Shown piece after piece: positions 16,747-28,163 of a stretch of DNA of 64,000 nucleotides. The DNA comes from Methylocystis suflitae (lineage in GTDB: Bacteria > Pseudomonadota > Alphaproteobacteria > Rhizobiales > Beijerinckiaceae). The translations under genes were made by a program, and so were the position numbers. The stretch spans positions 17,422 to 81,421 of the forward strand of contig NZ_JAMRYX010000041.1 in the NCBI RefSeq assembly GCF_024448135.1, in the 5' to 3' direction. The notes below the pieces were generated by a model. That model was not told the DNA's origin. It saw nothing but the letters and a program-made list of their open reading frames with translations, and ran no database searches. The first letter of the stretch is position 1. The number at the start of each line of letters is the position of its first letter.

Positions 16747-17888
16747 AATATGTGGACGAATATCGCGATCCCGAACTCGCGAAGGGCGTCGCGGCGACGA
16801 TCGCCGCGGAAGTCGATCCCGGCAGGAACTACCGTTTCATGGAATTTTGTGGCGGGCACACGCATGCGATTTCGCGCTATGGCGTCGAAGACATGCTGCC
16901 GCGGAATGTGGAGATGATCCACGGTCCTGGATGCCCGGTCTGCGTTTTGCCGGTGGGGCGCATTGACGACGCGATCAGGCTCGCGGCCGATCCGCGCGTG
17001 ACGCTTTGCACTTACGCCGATCTGATGCGCGTGCCGGCGTCTCGCGGCGCGAGTCTGTTGAAAGCGCGCGCGGCGGGAGCCGACATCCGCATGGTCTATT
17101 CGACGCTCGACGCTCTGCGCATTGCCGAGGCGGAACCCGAGCGCGAAGTGGTTTTTCTCGCCATCGGTTTCGAGACCACGACGCCGCCGACGGCGCTCGC
17201 GATCAAACAAGCGAAGCAGAAAGGGCTGCGCAATTTTTCCGTCTTCTGCAATCATGTGCTGACTCCCATCGCCATGCGCGCCATATTGACGGGCGAAGGG
17301 GATGAGGCGACGCGGCTCGACGGAATCGTCGGTCCCGCCCATGTCAGCACCGTGATCGGCGCGCGGCCTTATGAATTCGTCGCGAGCGACTATCGCAAGC
17401 CCGTCGTGATTTCCGGCTTCGAGCCGCTCGACGTCATGCAGTCGATCCTTATGTTGATCCGGCAGATCAATGAGGGCCGCTGCGCCATCGAAAACCAATA
17501 TGTGCGCGCCGTGACGCACGACGGCAACCTCAGAGCGCAGAAGGAGATGGATGAAGTCTTTGCATTGCGCGAAAGCTTCGAGTGGCGCGGGCTCGGTCTC
17601 GTCCCGCGAAGCGCGCTGCGCCTTGCCGAGGCGTTCGCCGATTTCGACGCGGAAAAGCGCTTCGATATTCGCACGGTCGCGGCCGCCGACAATCCCGCTT
17701 GCGAATGCGGCGCGATTCTACGCGGCGCGAAGAAGCCGACAGACTGCAAACTCTTCGGCGCTCTTTGCACGCCTGAGACGCCGATGGGGTCTTGCATGGT
17801 GTCGTCGGAGGGCTCCTGCGCCGCGCATTACGCCTATGGGCGGTTTCGCGACCGCAGCCGCGCGCGCATCGAAAGGGCGGCCTCATGA
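16743..17888 (+). CDS. hypD: Hydrogenase maturation protein HypD
   Basis: 381 residues. Conserved motifs are FMEFCGGHTHAISRYG (about 32-47), GPGCPVCVLP (about 62-71) and GFETTTPPTA. The C-terminal Cys cluster includes CECGAILRG, DCKLFG and TPMGSCMVSSEGSCAAHY. HypD holds a [4Fe-4S] cluster and assembles Fe(CN)2CO with HypC and HypE. It is coupled to hypC and hypE by 4-base overlaps. Confidence 0.96.
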   Translation: MKYVDEYRDPELAKGVAATIAAEVDPGRNYRFMEFCGGHTHAISRYGVEDMLPRNVEMIHGPGCPVCVLPVGRIDDAIRLAADPRVTLCTYADLMRVPASRGASLLKARAAGADIRMVYSTLDALRIAEAEPEREVVFLAIGFETTTPPTALAIKQAKQKGLRNFSVFCNHVLTPIAMRAILTGEGDEATRLDGIVGPAHVSTVIGARPYEFVASDYRKPVVISGFEPLDVMQSILMLIRQINEGRCAIENQYVRAVTHDGNLRAQKEMDEVFALRESFEWRGLGLVPRSALRLAEAFADFDAEKRFDIRTVAAADNPACECGAILRGAKKPTDCKLFGALCTPETPMGSCMVSSEGSCAAHYAYGRFRDRSRARIERAAS

Positions 17889-18937
17889 GTCTCGTCATGA
17901 AACCAGTTCGACGAAAACTCGATATGAGAGAGGGCCGCGTCGATCTCTCGCATGGCTCGGGCGGGCGCGCCATGGCGCAGCTCATCGCCGATATTTTTCA
18001 CGACGCCTTCGACAATGACTGGCTGCGCCGCAACGACGATCAGGCCTCGCTCGACGCGCAGGAAGGCCGTCTCGTGATGACGACCGACGGATATGTGGTT
18101 TCGCCGCTGTTTTTCCCGGGCGGCGATATCGGTTCATTATCCGTCCATGGCACGATCAACGATATCGCGATGGCTGGCGCGACGCCGAAATATCTTTCCG
18201 CGAGTTTCATCATCGAGGAGGGTTTTGCGCTCCTCGATTTGAAGCGCATCGCTCAAAGCATGGGCGATGCTTCGCGCGCCGCCGGCGTGCCGATCGTCAC
18301 GGGCGACACCAAGGTCGTCGAGCGCGGCAAGGCGGATGGCGTTTTCATCTCGACCGCGGGCGTCGGCGTCTTGCCGGACGGCCTGTCGCTGTCGAGCGAC
18401 AAAGCGCGCCCCGGCGACGCGGTGCTTATCTCCGGCTCCATGGGCGATCATGGCGTCGCCATCATGTCGCGACGTGAAAATCTCGAATTCAGCGTCGAGA
18501 TCATGTCCGACTCCGCAGCGCTGCACGGACTGACCGCCGCCATGGTCGGGGCGGCGGGCGACGCTTTGCGCGTGATGCGCGATCCGACGCGGGGCGGCCT
18601 CGCCGCGGCGCTCAACGAAATCGCGCATCAGTCGAACGTTGGCTTCACGATCGCCGAGGAATCAGTCCCGGTGAAGCCGCAGGTCGCCGCCGCTTGCGAA
18701 TTCCTAGGACTCGATCCCCTCTATGTCGCCAATGAGGGAAAACTCATGGCGATATGCGCGCCTGAGGCCGCTGATGCGCTGCTCGACGCCATGCGCGCAC
18801 ATCCGCTCGGACGCGAAGCCGCGCTGATCGGCCATGTCGTCGAAGACGAGCGAAATTTCGTCGAGATGACGACGCGCTTTGGCGGCGGGCGCATCGTCGA
18901 TTGGCTGTCGGGAGAACAGCTTCCTCGCATATGTTAA
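17885..18937 (+). CDS. hypE: Hydrogenase maturation protein HypE
   Basis: 350 residues from the ATG at 17885 overlapping the hypD stop. PurM/SelD-like ATP-binding protein with LSHGSGGRAMAQLI near the N-terminus, DDQASL, TTDGYVVSP, and DPTRGGLAAALNEIA. It ends PRIC, the terminal cysteine that receives the carbamoyl group from HypF and is dehydrated to thiocyanate. It is followed by the NtrC-family activator gene with no terminator in between. Confidence 0.96.
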   Translation: MSLVMKPVRRKLDMREGRVDLSHGSGGRAMAQLIADIFHDAFDNDWLRRNDDQASLDAQEGRLVMTTDGYVVSPLFFPGGDIGSLSVHGTINDIAMAGATPKYLSASFIIEEGFALLDLKRIAQSMGDASRAAGVPIVTGDTKVVERGKADGVFISTAGVGVLPDGLSLSSDKARPGDAVLISGSMGDHGVAIMSRRENLEFSVEIMSDSAALHGLTAAMVGAAGDALRVMRDPTRGGLAAALNEIAHQSNVGFTIAEESVPVKPQVAAACEFLGLDPLYVANEGKLMAICAPEAADALLDAMRAHPLGREAALIGHVVEDERNFVEMTTRFGGGRIVDWLSGEQLPRIC

Positions 18938-18966
18938 ACCGCGAGACCTGCGGACCGGATGACGCG

Positions 18967-20409
18967 ATGACTTTTTCTTCGACCGTGCTGGTGATCGACG
19001 ACGAGCTTCGCTCGCGCGAGGCGCTGCAACGCGTCCTTTCCGATGAATTCGACGTGATTTGCGTCTCAAGAGCGAAGGAGGCGGAAAGCGTCCTCGACGG
19101 GGAACTCGTGCAGGTCATTCTCTGCGATCACAGAATGGCGGGCGAATCAGGCGTCGATTTCCTAAAACGCGCACGCATCTCCTGGCCCGATCCGATTCGC
19201 ATCATCATCTCCGGCTATACCGAGTCCGAAGATATCATCGCCGGCGTCAATGAAGCTGGCATCTATCAATATATCACCAAGCCATGGGAGCCGGAGAAGC
19301 TGATCGCCAGCGTGCGCGACGCGGCGCAGCTCTATCGCTACCAGAAGGAGGTCGGCGCCGGTCTCGACAATAAGCCCGCTGCGGAGTTGCTCAAAGAGCA
19401 GATCGCGACTCGGCGTCGCAAGGAGAAGCGGCTCTTTGAATTCAGCCGCATCATTCACCATCCCGAAAGTCCCGTGGCGCCCGTTGTGGCGCTCGCGCGC
19501 AAGGCGACGGAATATGACATCTCGGTGCTCATCACCGGCGCGTCGGGAACCGGCAAGGAGCTTCTCGCGCGCGCGATCCATTACGGCTCCGATCGCGCCG
19601 ACAAGCCTTTTGTCGTGCAGAATTGCGGCGCTTTACCCGACGAACTGCTGGAGAGCGAACTCTTCGGCTGCAAAAAGGGCGCTTACACCGGCGCCTATCA
19701 GGATCGCGTCGGTCTGTTCGAACTCGCCAATGGCGGTTCGATCTTTCTCGACGAAATCGGCGAAACCTCCGCCGCCTTTCAGGTGCGACTGCTGCGCGTG
19801 TTGCAGGAGGGCGAAATTCGCCCGCTCGGCGCGCAACGGCAGCGCAAGGTCAATGTGCGCCTGATCGCGGCGACGAACCGAAGTCTCGAAGACGAAGTCG
19901 CGGTGGGACGGTTCCGGCGCGACCTTTATTATCGCGTCGCCGCTTTTCCGATCCATCTGCCGCCGCTCTGCGAGCGGCCGCAGGATATCGAATTGATCGC
20001 GATGCGCATCCTCGCGGACGTCAATCGCAGCTTCAGGCGCGGCGTCAAAGGCTTCACGGTCGAGACGCTCACGCGTCTTGCAAGTTACGATTGGCCAGGA
20101 AACGTGCGCGAGTTGCATAATGAAATTCAGCGCATGGTGACGCTCTCGGAAAATGACGGACTGCTGCCTGCAAGCCTATTGTCGCCGCGCATTCTCTCCC
20201 CGCGACTGACGAACGGGGCTGCAAGCGCGGCCCGTATGCTCAAGACCCGCGTCGAGGCGCTCGAACGCGAGATGATCGAGGACGCGTTGCGCCGCTTCGA
20301 CGGCAATATCAGCCGCGCGTCGGAAGAGCTTGGCCTTTCCCGTGTCGGAATGCGCAACAAGATCGAACGCTATGGCGTCGAGCGGGATCTGCGCGATGAC
20401 GAAGAGTAA
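18967..20409 (+). CDS. hoxA: NtrC-family response regulator HoxA (HupR1), sigma-54 activator of the hydrogenase operons
   Basis: 480 residues from the ATG at 18967, which begins directly at the receiver domain (MTFSSTVLVIDDE); an ATG at 18931 is an alternative. Receiver Asp54 lies in ILCDHRM, with Lys in ITKPWEP. The AAA+ domain has GASGTGKE and the sigma-54 contact loop as GAYTGA (the family norm is GAFTGA). The Fis-type HTH ends the protein (NISRASEELGLSRVGMRNKI). HoxA/HupR is known to activate in the unphosphorylated form when HupT and HupUV detect H2. Both -24/-12 promoters in the locus are likely targets. Confidence 0.93.
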   Translation: MTFSSTVLVIDDELRSREALQRVLSDEFDVICVSRAKEAESVLDGELVQVILCDHRMAGESGVDFLKRARISWPDPIRIIISGYTESEDIIAGVNEAGIYQYITKPWEPEKLIASVRDAAQLYRYQKEVGAGLDNKPAAELLKEQIATRRRKEKRLFEFSRIIHHPESPVAPVVALARKATEYDISVLITGASGTGKELLARAIHYGSDRADKPFVVQNCGALPDELLESELFGCKKGAYTGAYQDRVGLFELANGGSIFLDEIGETSAAFQVRLLRVLQEGEIRPLGAQRQRKVNVRLIAATNRSLEDEVAVGRFRRDLYYRVAAFPIHLPPLCERPQDIELIAMRILADVNRSFRRGVKGFTVETLTRLASYDWPGNVRELHNEIQRMVTLSENDGLLPASLLSPRILSPRLTNGAASAARMLKTRVEALEREMIEDALRRFDGNISRASEELGLSRVGMRNKIERYGVERDLRDDEE

Positions 20410-21778
20410 AATCTGCCGTCCGACCAATATGCTCGATCTCCTCTCGGAGAGCGCGGGGCTGCCGGACGACGCGCAGACGGAGAATATGTGGCTCGAAGTC
20501 ATTCATAGGGTCGATGAGGTTTATTCAGATCTCATTCGTTATGAGTCAGATCTCGAAATCAAGAATGCCGAGCTTGAGGAAGCGCAGCAGTTCATTTCAA
20601 GCGTCATCGCCTCCGTTTCCGATATTCTTGTCGTATGCGACGAGAAGGGCCGCATCCTTCAGGTCAATCCCGCCTTTCAGCGCATCACCGGCTTGAGCCA
20701 GAAGGACTTGCTCGGCGCGAGCCTTGCGGATTTCCTGGTCGAGGAGGACCGCGCGAGCGCGTTGCAGAAGATCGCCGAAGGCGTCGCTGGCAAGGTCACG
20801 GAATGCGAACTGCGTTTTCTGGCGGCGGACGGCGCGTCCGATCTCATGGCGATCAATTGCTCTGCTCGGTTCGATCATACGGGTCGGCGCGTCGGCGCCG
20901 TGCTCACGGGGCGCCCGATCGGTGAGTTGAAACGCGCTTATGAGGCGCTGCACCGCGCGCATCGTGAATTGCAGCAGGCGCAGCGCAAACTCGTCGAGCA
21001 GGAAAAAATGGCGAGCCTGGGTCGGCTCGTCGCGGGCGTCGCGCATGAGCTCAACAATCCCATCAGTTTCATTTATGGAAATATCCATACGCTCGACAAA
21101 TATCGCGGGGCGCTCGCTGAATATTTCGAGAAGTCTAGCGTGAAGGCGCAGAATGACGAGTTACGGCGCCGCTACAGGATCGACGCCATTCTTGCCGATC
21201 TTCCATCGCTCATCGAAGGGACGATGGACGGCGCCGTTCGCATCAGCGACATTGTAAGGAATTTGCGGCGTCTGTCCTTCAGCCGGCCCGCCGAAACCCA
21301 GCGCGTCGATCTTGAACGCATCGCGCGCACGGCGGCAAATTGGGCGGCGCGCAGCAAGAAGACGCGCGCGGAAATCGTTTTCGATTGTGACGAGAGCGTC
21401 GTTGTCGATGCGCATGAGGGGCAGATTCATCAAGTGCTCGTCAATCTGATCGATAATGCCTTCGACGCGACAAGGGATGTCGCTACGCCTCGCATTCGCG
21501 TCGCGATTCGCAAGACGAGCGCGCACGCAGAAATCATCGTGGAGGATAATGGGCGCGGAATGTCAGATGTCGTGCTCGACAAGGTGTTCGAGCCTTTTTT
21601 CACCACCAAGGTGGTAGGCGAAGGGACGGGCCTTGGCCTTTGGATCAGCTATTCCATCGTCAAGGAACATGGCGGCTCCATTGTCGTCGCCAATCATCCA
21701 GGCGGGGGCGCGATTTTCACGGTGCAGTTTCCGATGAATAGTGCGCAGCAGCAGTTGCGCGCGGATGAACGCGGATGA
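20396..21778 (+). CDS. hupT: Soluble PAS histidine kinase HupT (HoxJ)
   Basis: 460 residues from the ATG at 20396, overlapping hoxA by 14 bases; an ATG at 20429 is possible. No transmembrane segment. A PAS domain spans about 65-175 (DILVVCDEKGRILQVNPAFQ), followed by a coiled region and an H-box with His217 (GRLVAGVAHELNNP), N-box VLVNLIDNAFDA, and G-boxes ENGRGMS-like and GEGTGLGLWIS. HupT phosphorylates HoxA/HupR in the absence of H2 and is controlled by complex formation with HupUV. Gene order hoxA-hupT-hupU-hupV supports the assignment. Confidence 0.92.
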   Translation: MTKSKICRPTNMLDLLSESAGLPDDAQTENMWLEVIHRVDEVYSDLIRYESDLEIKNAELEEAQQFISSVIASVSDILVVCDEKGRILQVNPAFQRITGLSQKDLLGASLADFLVEEDRASALQKIAEGVAGKVTECELRFLAADGASDLMAINCSARFDHTGRRVGAVLTGRPIGELKRAYEALHRAHRELQQAQRKLVEQEKMASLGRLVAGVAHELNNPISFIYGNIHTLDKYRGALAEYFEKSSVKAQNDELRRRYRIDAILADLPSLIEGTMDGAVRISDIVRNLRRLSFSRPAETQRVDLERIARTAANWAARSKKTRAEIVFDCDESVVVDAHEGQIHQVLVNLIDNAFDATRDVATPRIRVAIRKTSAHAEIIVEDNGRGMSDVVLDKVFEPFFTTKVVGEGTGLGLWISYSIVKEHGGSIVVANHPGGGAIFTVQFPMNSAQQQLRADERG

Positions 21779-22782
21779 GCGCGGGCGCCTTCAACATACT
21801 ATGGCTTCAGGCCGGAAGTTGCGGCGGCTGCACCATGTCCATGCTTGAACATGGCTCGGGCGGATGGTTTAGCGAGCTGGGCACGCTCGGCGTCAACCTC
21901 CTCTGGCATCCAAGCGTCAGTGAGGAGACCGGAACGGAAGCGCGCGTCGTTCTGGAGCGCGTCGAGGCCGGGGAAACGCCGCTTCACGCGCTTTGCATCG
22001 AAGGCGCGATTCTGTGCGGACCCGACGGAACGGGTTTCTTCAATCGTCTCGCCGGCACGGGACGCGCCATGCTCGATTGGGCGCGGGCTCTCGCCGCCAA
22101 GGCGGATTATTGCGTCGCCATTGGCTCCTGCGCGACATTTGGGGGCGTTCCCGCGGCGGATCCCGATCCCACGGACGCCGTCGGTCTGCAATATCGCAAG
22201 GGCGTGGCGGGCGGCGCGCTCGGCGCCGATTATCGTTCGCGGCGCGGCCTGCCCGTCATTAATGTGGCGGGCTGCGCGCCGCATCCCGGCTGGATCATGG
22301 AGACGCTCGCGGCGCTGGCGCTGGACGTGCTGACGGCGGACGATCTCGACGCGCTCGGCCGGCCGAAATTCTATGTCGATCATCTCGCGCATCACGGATG
22401 CAGCCGCAACGAATTTTATGAATTCAAGGCGAGCGCGGAGACGTTGTCGCAGCGCGGCTGTCTCATGGAGCATCTTGGCTGCAAGGCGACGCAGGCTGCA
22501 GGCGACTGCAATCAGCGCGGCTGGAACGGTTCAGGCTCCTGCACAAAGGGCGGGTTCGCCTGCATCGCCTGCACGTCTCCCGGCTTCGAGGATATTCGCG
22601 ACTATCACCGCACGCCTAAGATCGGCGGCGTGCCCATAGGGCTGCCGCTCGACATGCCAAAGGCCTGGTTCATGGCGCTCGCCGCGCTGTCGAAATCGGC
22701 GACGCCGCAACGCGTGCGTAAGAACGCCACGGCCGATCATGTCGTCGTGCCGCCGCGCGGCGCGAGAAAGCCGAAGGAATGA
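21775..22782 (+). CDS. hupU: H2-sensing regulatory hydrogenase small subunit HupU (HoxB)
   Basis: 335 residues. Fe-S cluster ligands include LQAGSCGGCTMSM near residue 15 and distal CxxC-type motifs (HGCSRNEFYEF, CLMEHLGCKA, FACIACTSPGFED). Unlike HupS there is no twin-arginine leader, as expected for the cytoplasmic sensory hydrogenase. The C-terminus has no membrane anchor. With HupV it forms the H2 receptor for HupT. It overlaps hupT and hupV by 4 bases each. Confidence 0.93.
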   Translation: MSAGAFNILWLQAGSCGGCTMSMLEHGSGGWFSELGTLGVNLLWHPSVSEETGTEARVVLERVEAGETPLHALCIEGAILCGPDGTGFFNRLAGTGRAMLDWARALAAKADYCVAIGSCATFGGVPAADPDPTDAVGLQYRKGVAGGALGADYRSRRGLPVINVAGCAPHPGWIMETLAALALDVLTADDLDALGRPKFYVDHLAHHGCSRNEFYEFKASAETLSQRGCLMEHLGCKATQAAGDCNQRGWNGSGSCTKGGFACIACTSPGFEDIRDYHRTPKIGGVPIGLPLDMPKAWFMALAALSKSATPQRVRKNATADHVVVPPRGARKPKE

Positions 22783-24230
22783 CGCGCCTTCTCGTCGGCC
22801 CGTTCAATCGCGTCGAGGGCGATCTCGAAGTGTCGCTCGACATCGAAGATGACGCCGTCGCTTCAGCGCGCGTGACGACGCCGCTCTATCGCGGCTTCGA
22901 GCAAATTCTCATCGGCCGGCCGGCGGCGGACGCGCTCGCCATCGCGCCGCGCATTTGCGGCATTTGCTCGGTCTCGCAATCCCTGGCGGCGGCTACGGCG
23001 CTGCGCGCGCTTTATGGCGTCGCGCCGGCGCGTAATGGGATAATCGCGGCCAATCTCGCGCATGCCGCCGAGAACATGGCCGATCATCTCACGCATTTTT
23101 ACATTTTCTTCATGCCGGATTTCGCGCGCGCGCAATATGCCGGCCGAAGCTGGCATGACGCGACGACGCGCCGGTTCAAGGCAATCGAAGGCGCGGCGGC
23201 GAACGAGGCTCTGCAGGCGCGCCGGCGCCTTCTCGAGATCATGGGGATACTCGCCGGCAAATGGCCGCACAGCCTCGCCTTTCAGCCGGGCGGAACGACC
23301 TGCGCTGTCGATCTTGGGCAGAAGGCGCAGCTCGTCGCGATCGCGCGCGACTTTCGCCGCTTTCTTGAATCCGCGGTGTTCGCGGCCCCGCTTGAGGCGC
23401 CGCTTGGCCTCAAGACGCCGCAGGAGCTGGAACGCTTTTGCGAAGGGCGGGGCGCGGATGGCGATTTCGCCGCCTTTTGCCGCATCGCGCGCGCGCTCGA
23501 TCTCGAAAATCTGGGCCGCGCCGCCAATCCTTTGATGAGCTATGGCGCCTATCGCGACGAGACAGGCGCCTTTCTGAACGCGGGCGTGTTCGATCCCGTT
23601 GCGAGCGCGCTGTCGCCGCTTGACGCGCGTGCGATCCGCGAAGACGTGTCGCACGCCTATATGCGTGACGGCCCGGAAGAGCCGTCACTCGCGCGTACCG
23701 AGCCCTTTGTCGATAAGCCCAACGCATATTCTTTTGCCAAGGCGCCACGTTTTCACGGGCGTCCGACGGAGGTTGGCGCGCTCGCGCGGTTGGCGGTCCA
23801 TGGCCATCCGCTTGTGCGCGCCCTGCTTGAGCGTTCGCGTGGCTCTAATGTTTTCGTTCGCGTCGTCGCGCGCCTCATCGAGCTTGCGATGGTGGCGGAG
23901 GCGGCGGAAAGCTGGGCGAAGGCGCTGGCGTTGAACGAGCCCTTCTGCGTTGTGGCGCCGCACGATGGCGACGGCGAGGGCGTTGGCCTCGTCGAAGCCG
24001 CTCGCGGCTCGCTCGGCCATTGGCTTGGCGCACAGAAGGGAAAGATCCGCGCCTATCAGATCATCGCGCCGACGACGTGGAATTTCTCGCCGCGCGACGC
24101 TTCCGGCGTGGCCGGTCCGGTCGAGCAGGCGCTCGTCGGCGCGCCGCTCGAAGGCCATGGCGCGAGCGCCGCTTCCGTGCAGCATGTGATCCGCTCCTTT
24201 GATCCCTGCATGGTCTGCACGGCGCATTGA
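22779..24230 (+). CDS. hupV: H2-sensing regulatory hydrogenase large subunit HupV (HoxC)
   Basis: 483 residues. The NiFe ligands are in [12 protein letters not shown] (L1, about residue 64) and DPCMVCTAH at the very C-terminus. The protein ends at that His, so the peptide normally removed by a maturation protease is absent, a hallmark of sensory hydrogenases. The N-terminal [10 protein letters not shown] matches the RxEGH-like segment. It is the last gene of the accessory/regulatory operon, and a 221-base gap with a sigma-54 promoter follows. Confidence 0.94.
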   Translation: MTRLLVGPFNRVEGDLEVSLDIEDDAVASARVTTPLYRGFEQILIGRPAADALAIAPRICGICSVSQSLAAATALRALYGVAPARNGIIAANLAHAAENMADHLTHFYIFFMPDFARAQYAGRSWHDATTRRFKAIEGAAANEALQARRRLLEIMGILAGKWPHSLAFQPGGTTCAVDLGQKAQLVAIARDFRRFLESAVFAAPLEAPLGLKTPQELERFCEGRGADGDFAAFCRIARALDLENLGRAANPLMSYGAYRDETGAFLNAGVFDPVASALSPLDARAIREDVSHAYMRDGPEEPSLARTEPFVDKPNAYSFAKAPRFHGRPTEVGALARLAVHGHPLVRALLERSRGSNVFVRVVARLIELAMVAEAAESWAKALALNEPFCVVAPHDGDGEGVGLVEAARGSLGHWLGAQKGKIRAYQIIAPTTWNFSPRDASGVAGPVEQALVGAPLEGHGASAASVQHVIRSFDPCMVCTAH

Positions 24231-24364
24231 ACCAAGGGCTGGCAAGCGCCTTTCCGGCGAATGAAAATCGACTAGCCGCTCGCGCGCGAAAATTCTCATC
24301 GAGACGCTCCTCGAACTCTCCTAGCTTATTGGAATTAAATCAATTTCAATCAACGGGCGGCGCT

Positions 24365-24380
24365 TGGCCCGGACCTTGCT
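24365..24380 (+). promoter_or_regulatory. Sigma-54 (-24/-12) promoter of hupSL operon
   Basis: TGGCCC-N5-TTGCT with exact -24/-12 spacing, 72 bases upstream of the hupS start. An AT-rich block (ATTAAATCAATTTCAATC) lies just upstream and could be an IHF or activator region. Same class as the promoter at 9818. Confidence 0.82.
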
Positions 24381-24451
24381 CACCCCTTAAAAACAAAGCG
24401 CGACGCGAGATCGCGACAAAGGGACGAAGAACGCCATCAGGAGGAGCGGGA

Positions 24452-25534
24452 ATGGCCGCAATCGAGACTTTTTACGACGTCATCCGCCGACAGGGGGTGA
24501 CGCGCAGAAGCTTCACGAAGTTTTGCAGCCTGACCGCCGCCAGTCTCGGCATGGGTCCAATCGGCGCCGCGAAGATCGCCAATGCGCTCGAAACCAAGGA
24601 ACGCACGCCCGTCATCTGGATGCATGGGCTCGAATGCACCTGCTGTTCGGAAAGCTTCATCCGCTCGGCGCATCCGCTGGTCAAAGACGTCGTTCTGTCG
24701 ATGATCTCGCTCGATTACGACGATACGATCATGGCCGCCGCCGGCCATCAGGCCGAAGCGATCCTCCAAGAGACGAAAGAGAAATACAAAGGCAAATATA
24801 TTCTCGCCGTCGAGGGCAATCCGCCGCTCAACGAAGGCGGCATGTTCTGCATCGACGGCGGCAAGCCTTTCGTCGAAAAGCTGAAATGGATGGCTGACGA
24901 CGCCATGGCGATCATCGCCTGGGGCGCCTGCGCCTCATGGGGGTGCGTGCAGGCGGCCAAGCCCAATCCGACGCAGGCGACGCCGATCGACAAGGTCATC
25001 CACGACAAGCCGATCATCAAGGTGCCGGGATGCCCGCCTATCGCAGAAGTCATGACCGGCGTCGTTACTTATATTACGACCTTCGGCAGATTGCCCGAAC
25101 TCGACCGGCAAGGCCGGCCGAACATGTTCTACTCGCAGCGCATCCACGACAAATGCTACCGCCGACCGCATTTCGACGCCGGCCAGTTCGTCGAGCAATG
25201 GGACGACGAAAGCGCGCGAAAGGGCCACTGCCTTTACAAAATGGGCTGTAAGGGGCCGACGACCTATAACGCCTGTTCGACAGTGCGCTGGAACGGCGGC
25301 GTGTCCTTCCCCATCCAGTCGGGCCATGGCTGCATAGGCTGCTCGGAAGAGGGGTTCTGGGACAAGGGCCCGTTCTACGAACGGCTGACGAACATCCATC
25401 AATTCGGCGTCGAGAAGAACGCGGACGAGATCGGGCTTGCGGCTGCCGGCGTCGTCGGCGCGGCGGTCGCGACGCATGCTGCGGCGACGGCCGTCAAGCG
25501 CATCGTCTCGAAGAATAACGATCACTCGGCCTGA
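24452..25534 (+). CDS. hupS: Uptake [NiFe] hydrogenase small subunit HupS with Tat signal
   Basis: 360 residues from the ATG at 24452, preceded by GGAGGAG. A twin-arginine motif RRSFTKF lies at 18-24 and the hydrophobic leader extends to about 45. Fe-S ligands include [12 protein letters not shown] (proximal cluster), [14 protein letters not shown] and [12 protein letters not shown] (distal/medial) and [13 protein letters not shown]. The proximal motif has an extra Cys next to the first ligand (CTCC), the pattern of six-Cys proximal clusters associated with oxygen tolerance; this deserves alignment. A C-terminal hydrophobic helix (about 325-345) anchors the complex in the membrane. Confidence 0.95.
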   Translation: MAAIETFYDVIRRQGVTRRSFTKFCSLTAASLGMGPIGAAKIANALETKERTPVIWMHGLECTCCSESFIRSAHPLVKDVVLSMISLDYDDTIMAAAGHQAEAILQETKEKYKGKYILAVEGNPPLNEGGMFCIDGGKPFVEKLKWMADDAMAIIAWGACASWGCVQAAKPNPTQATPIDKVIHDKPIIKVPGCPPIAEVMTGVVTYITTFGRLPELDRQGRPNMFYSQRIHDKCYRRPHFDAGQFVEQWDDESARKGHCLYKMGCKGPTTYNACSTVRWNGGVSFPIQSGHGCIGCSEEGFWDKGPFYERLTNIHQFGVEKNADEIGLAAAGVVGAAVATHAAATAVKRIVSKNNDHSA

Positions 25535-25558
25535 CGCCGCATCTCCAGGACAACGATC

Positions 25559-27430
<1,872 letters not shown>

Positions 27431-27440
27431 GGAGAGGCTC

Positions 27441-28160
27441 ATGACCGACATTTCGCGAATCGATGTCGCCGATTCTCACGGCGAGAAGGTGGTGGCGCAG
27501 CCGACCGTCTATGTCTACGAGGCGCCCGTGCGGCTCTGGCATTGGGTCAACGCGCTCGCCATCCTCGTCCTGATCATCACCGGCTATCTGATCGGCTCTC
27601 CCCTGCCGACCGTCGCCGGCGAGGCGTCGCAGCATTTCGTCATGGGCTACATCCGCTTCGCCCATTTCGCTGCCGGCCAGATCATGGCCGTCGGCTTTCT
27701 GCTGCGCGGCTATTGGGCTTTCATGGGAAACGAGCATTCGCGGCAGATCTATTACGTGCCGGTCTGGCGCGCGTCTTTCTGGAAAGAGCTTGCGCACGAA
27801 ATCCGCTGGTATGCCTTTCTGGAGAAGGCGCCGATGAAATATGTCGGCCATAATCCGCTGGCGCAGACGGCGATGTTCGTCATGTATACGCTAATGTCGG
27901 CGTTCATGATCATCACGGGTTTCGCGCTTTATTCGGAAGGAGAGGGCGCCGACAGCTGGGAGGCGAAGCTCTTCGGCTGGGTCTTCTACATCTGGCCCAA
28001 CAGCCAGGAAGTGCACACCTGGCATCACCTCGGCATGTATGTGATCGTCACGTTCATCCTCATCCACATCTATGCGGCCGTGCGCGAAGACATCATGTCG
28101 CGCCAGAGCATCATCTCCTCGATGATCTCGGGCGAACGTCATTTCAAGGATGGAGCCTGA
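27441..28160 (+). CDS. hupC: Hydrogenase b-type cytochrome HupC (HoxZ)
   Basis: 239 residues with four hydrophobic helices and haem-ligand candidate histidines in RLWHWVNALA, IRFAHFAAGQ, HTWHHLGMY and ILIHIYAA. These fit the Ni/Fe-hydrogenase cytochrome b family. The protein anchors HupSL in the inner membrane and passes electrons to quinone. It is spaced 10 bases after hupL and followed after 3 bases by hupD. Confidence 0.95.
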   Translation: MTDISRIDVADSHGEKVVAQPTVYVYEAPVRLWHWVNALAILVLIITGYLIGSPLPTVAGEASQHFVMGYIRFAHFAAGQIMAVGFLLRGYWAFMGNEHSRQIYYVPVWRASFWKELAHEIRWYAFLEKAPMKYVGHNPLAQTAMFVMYTLMSAFMIITGFALYSEGEGADSWEAKLFGWVFYIWPNSQEVHTWHHLGMYVIVTFILIHIYAAVREDIMSRQSIISSMISGERHFKDGA

Positions 28161-28163
28161 TCC

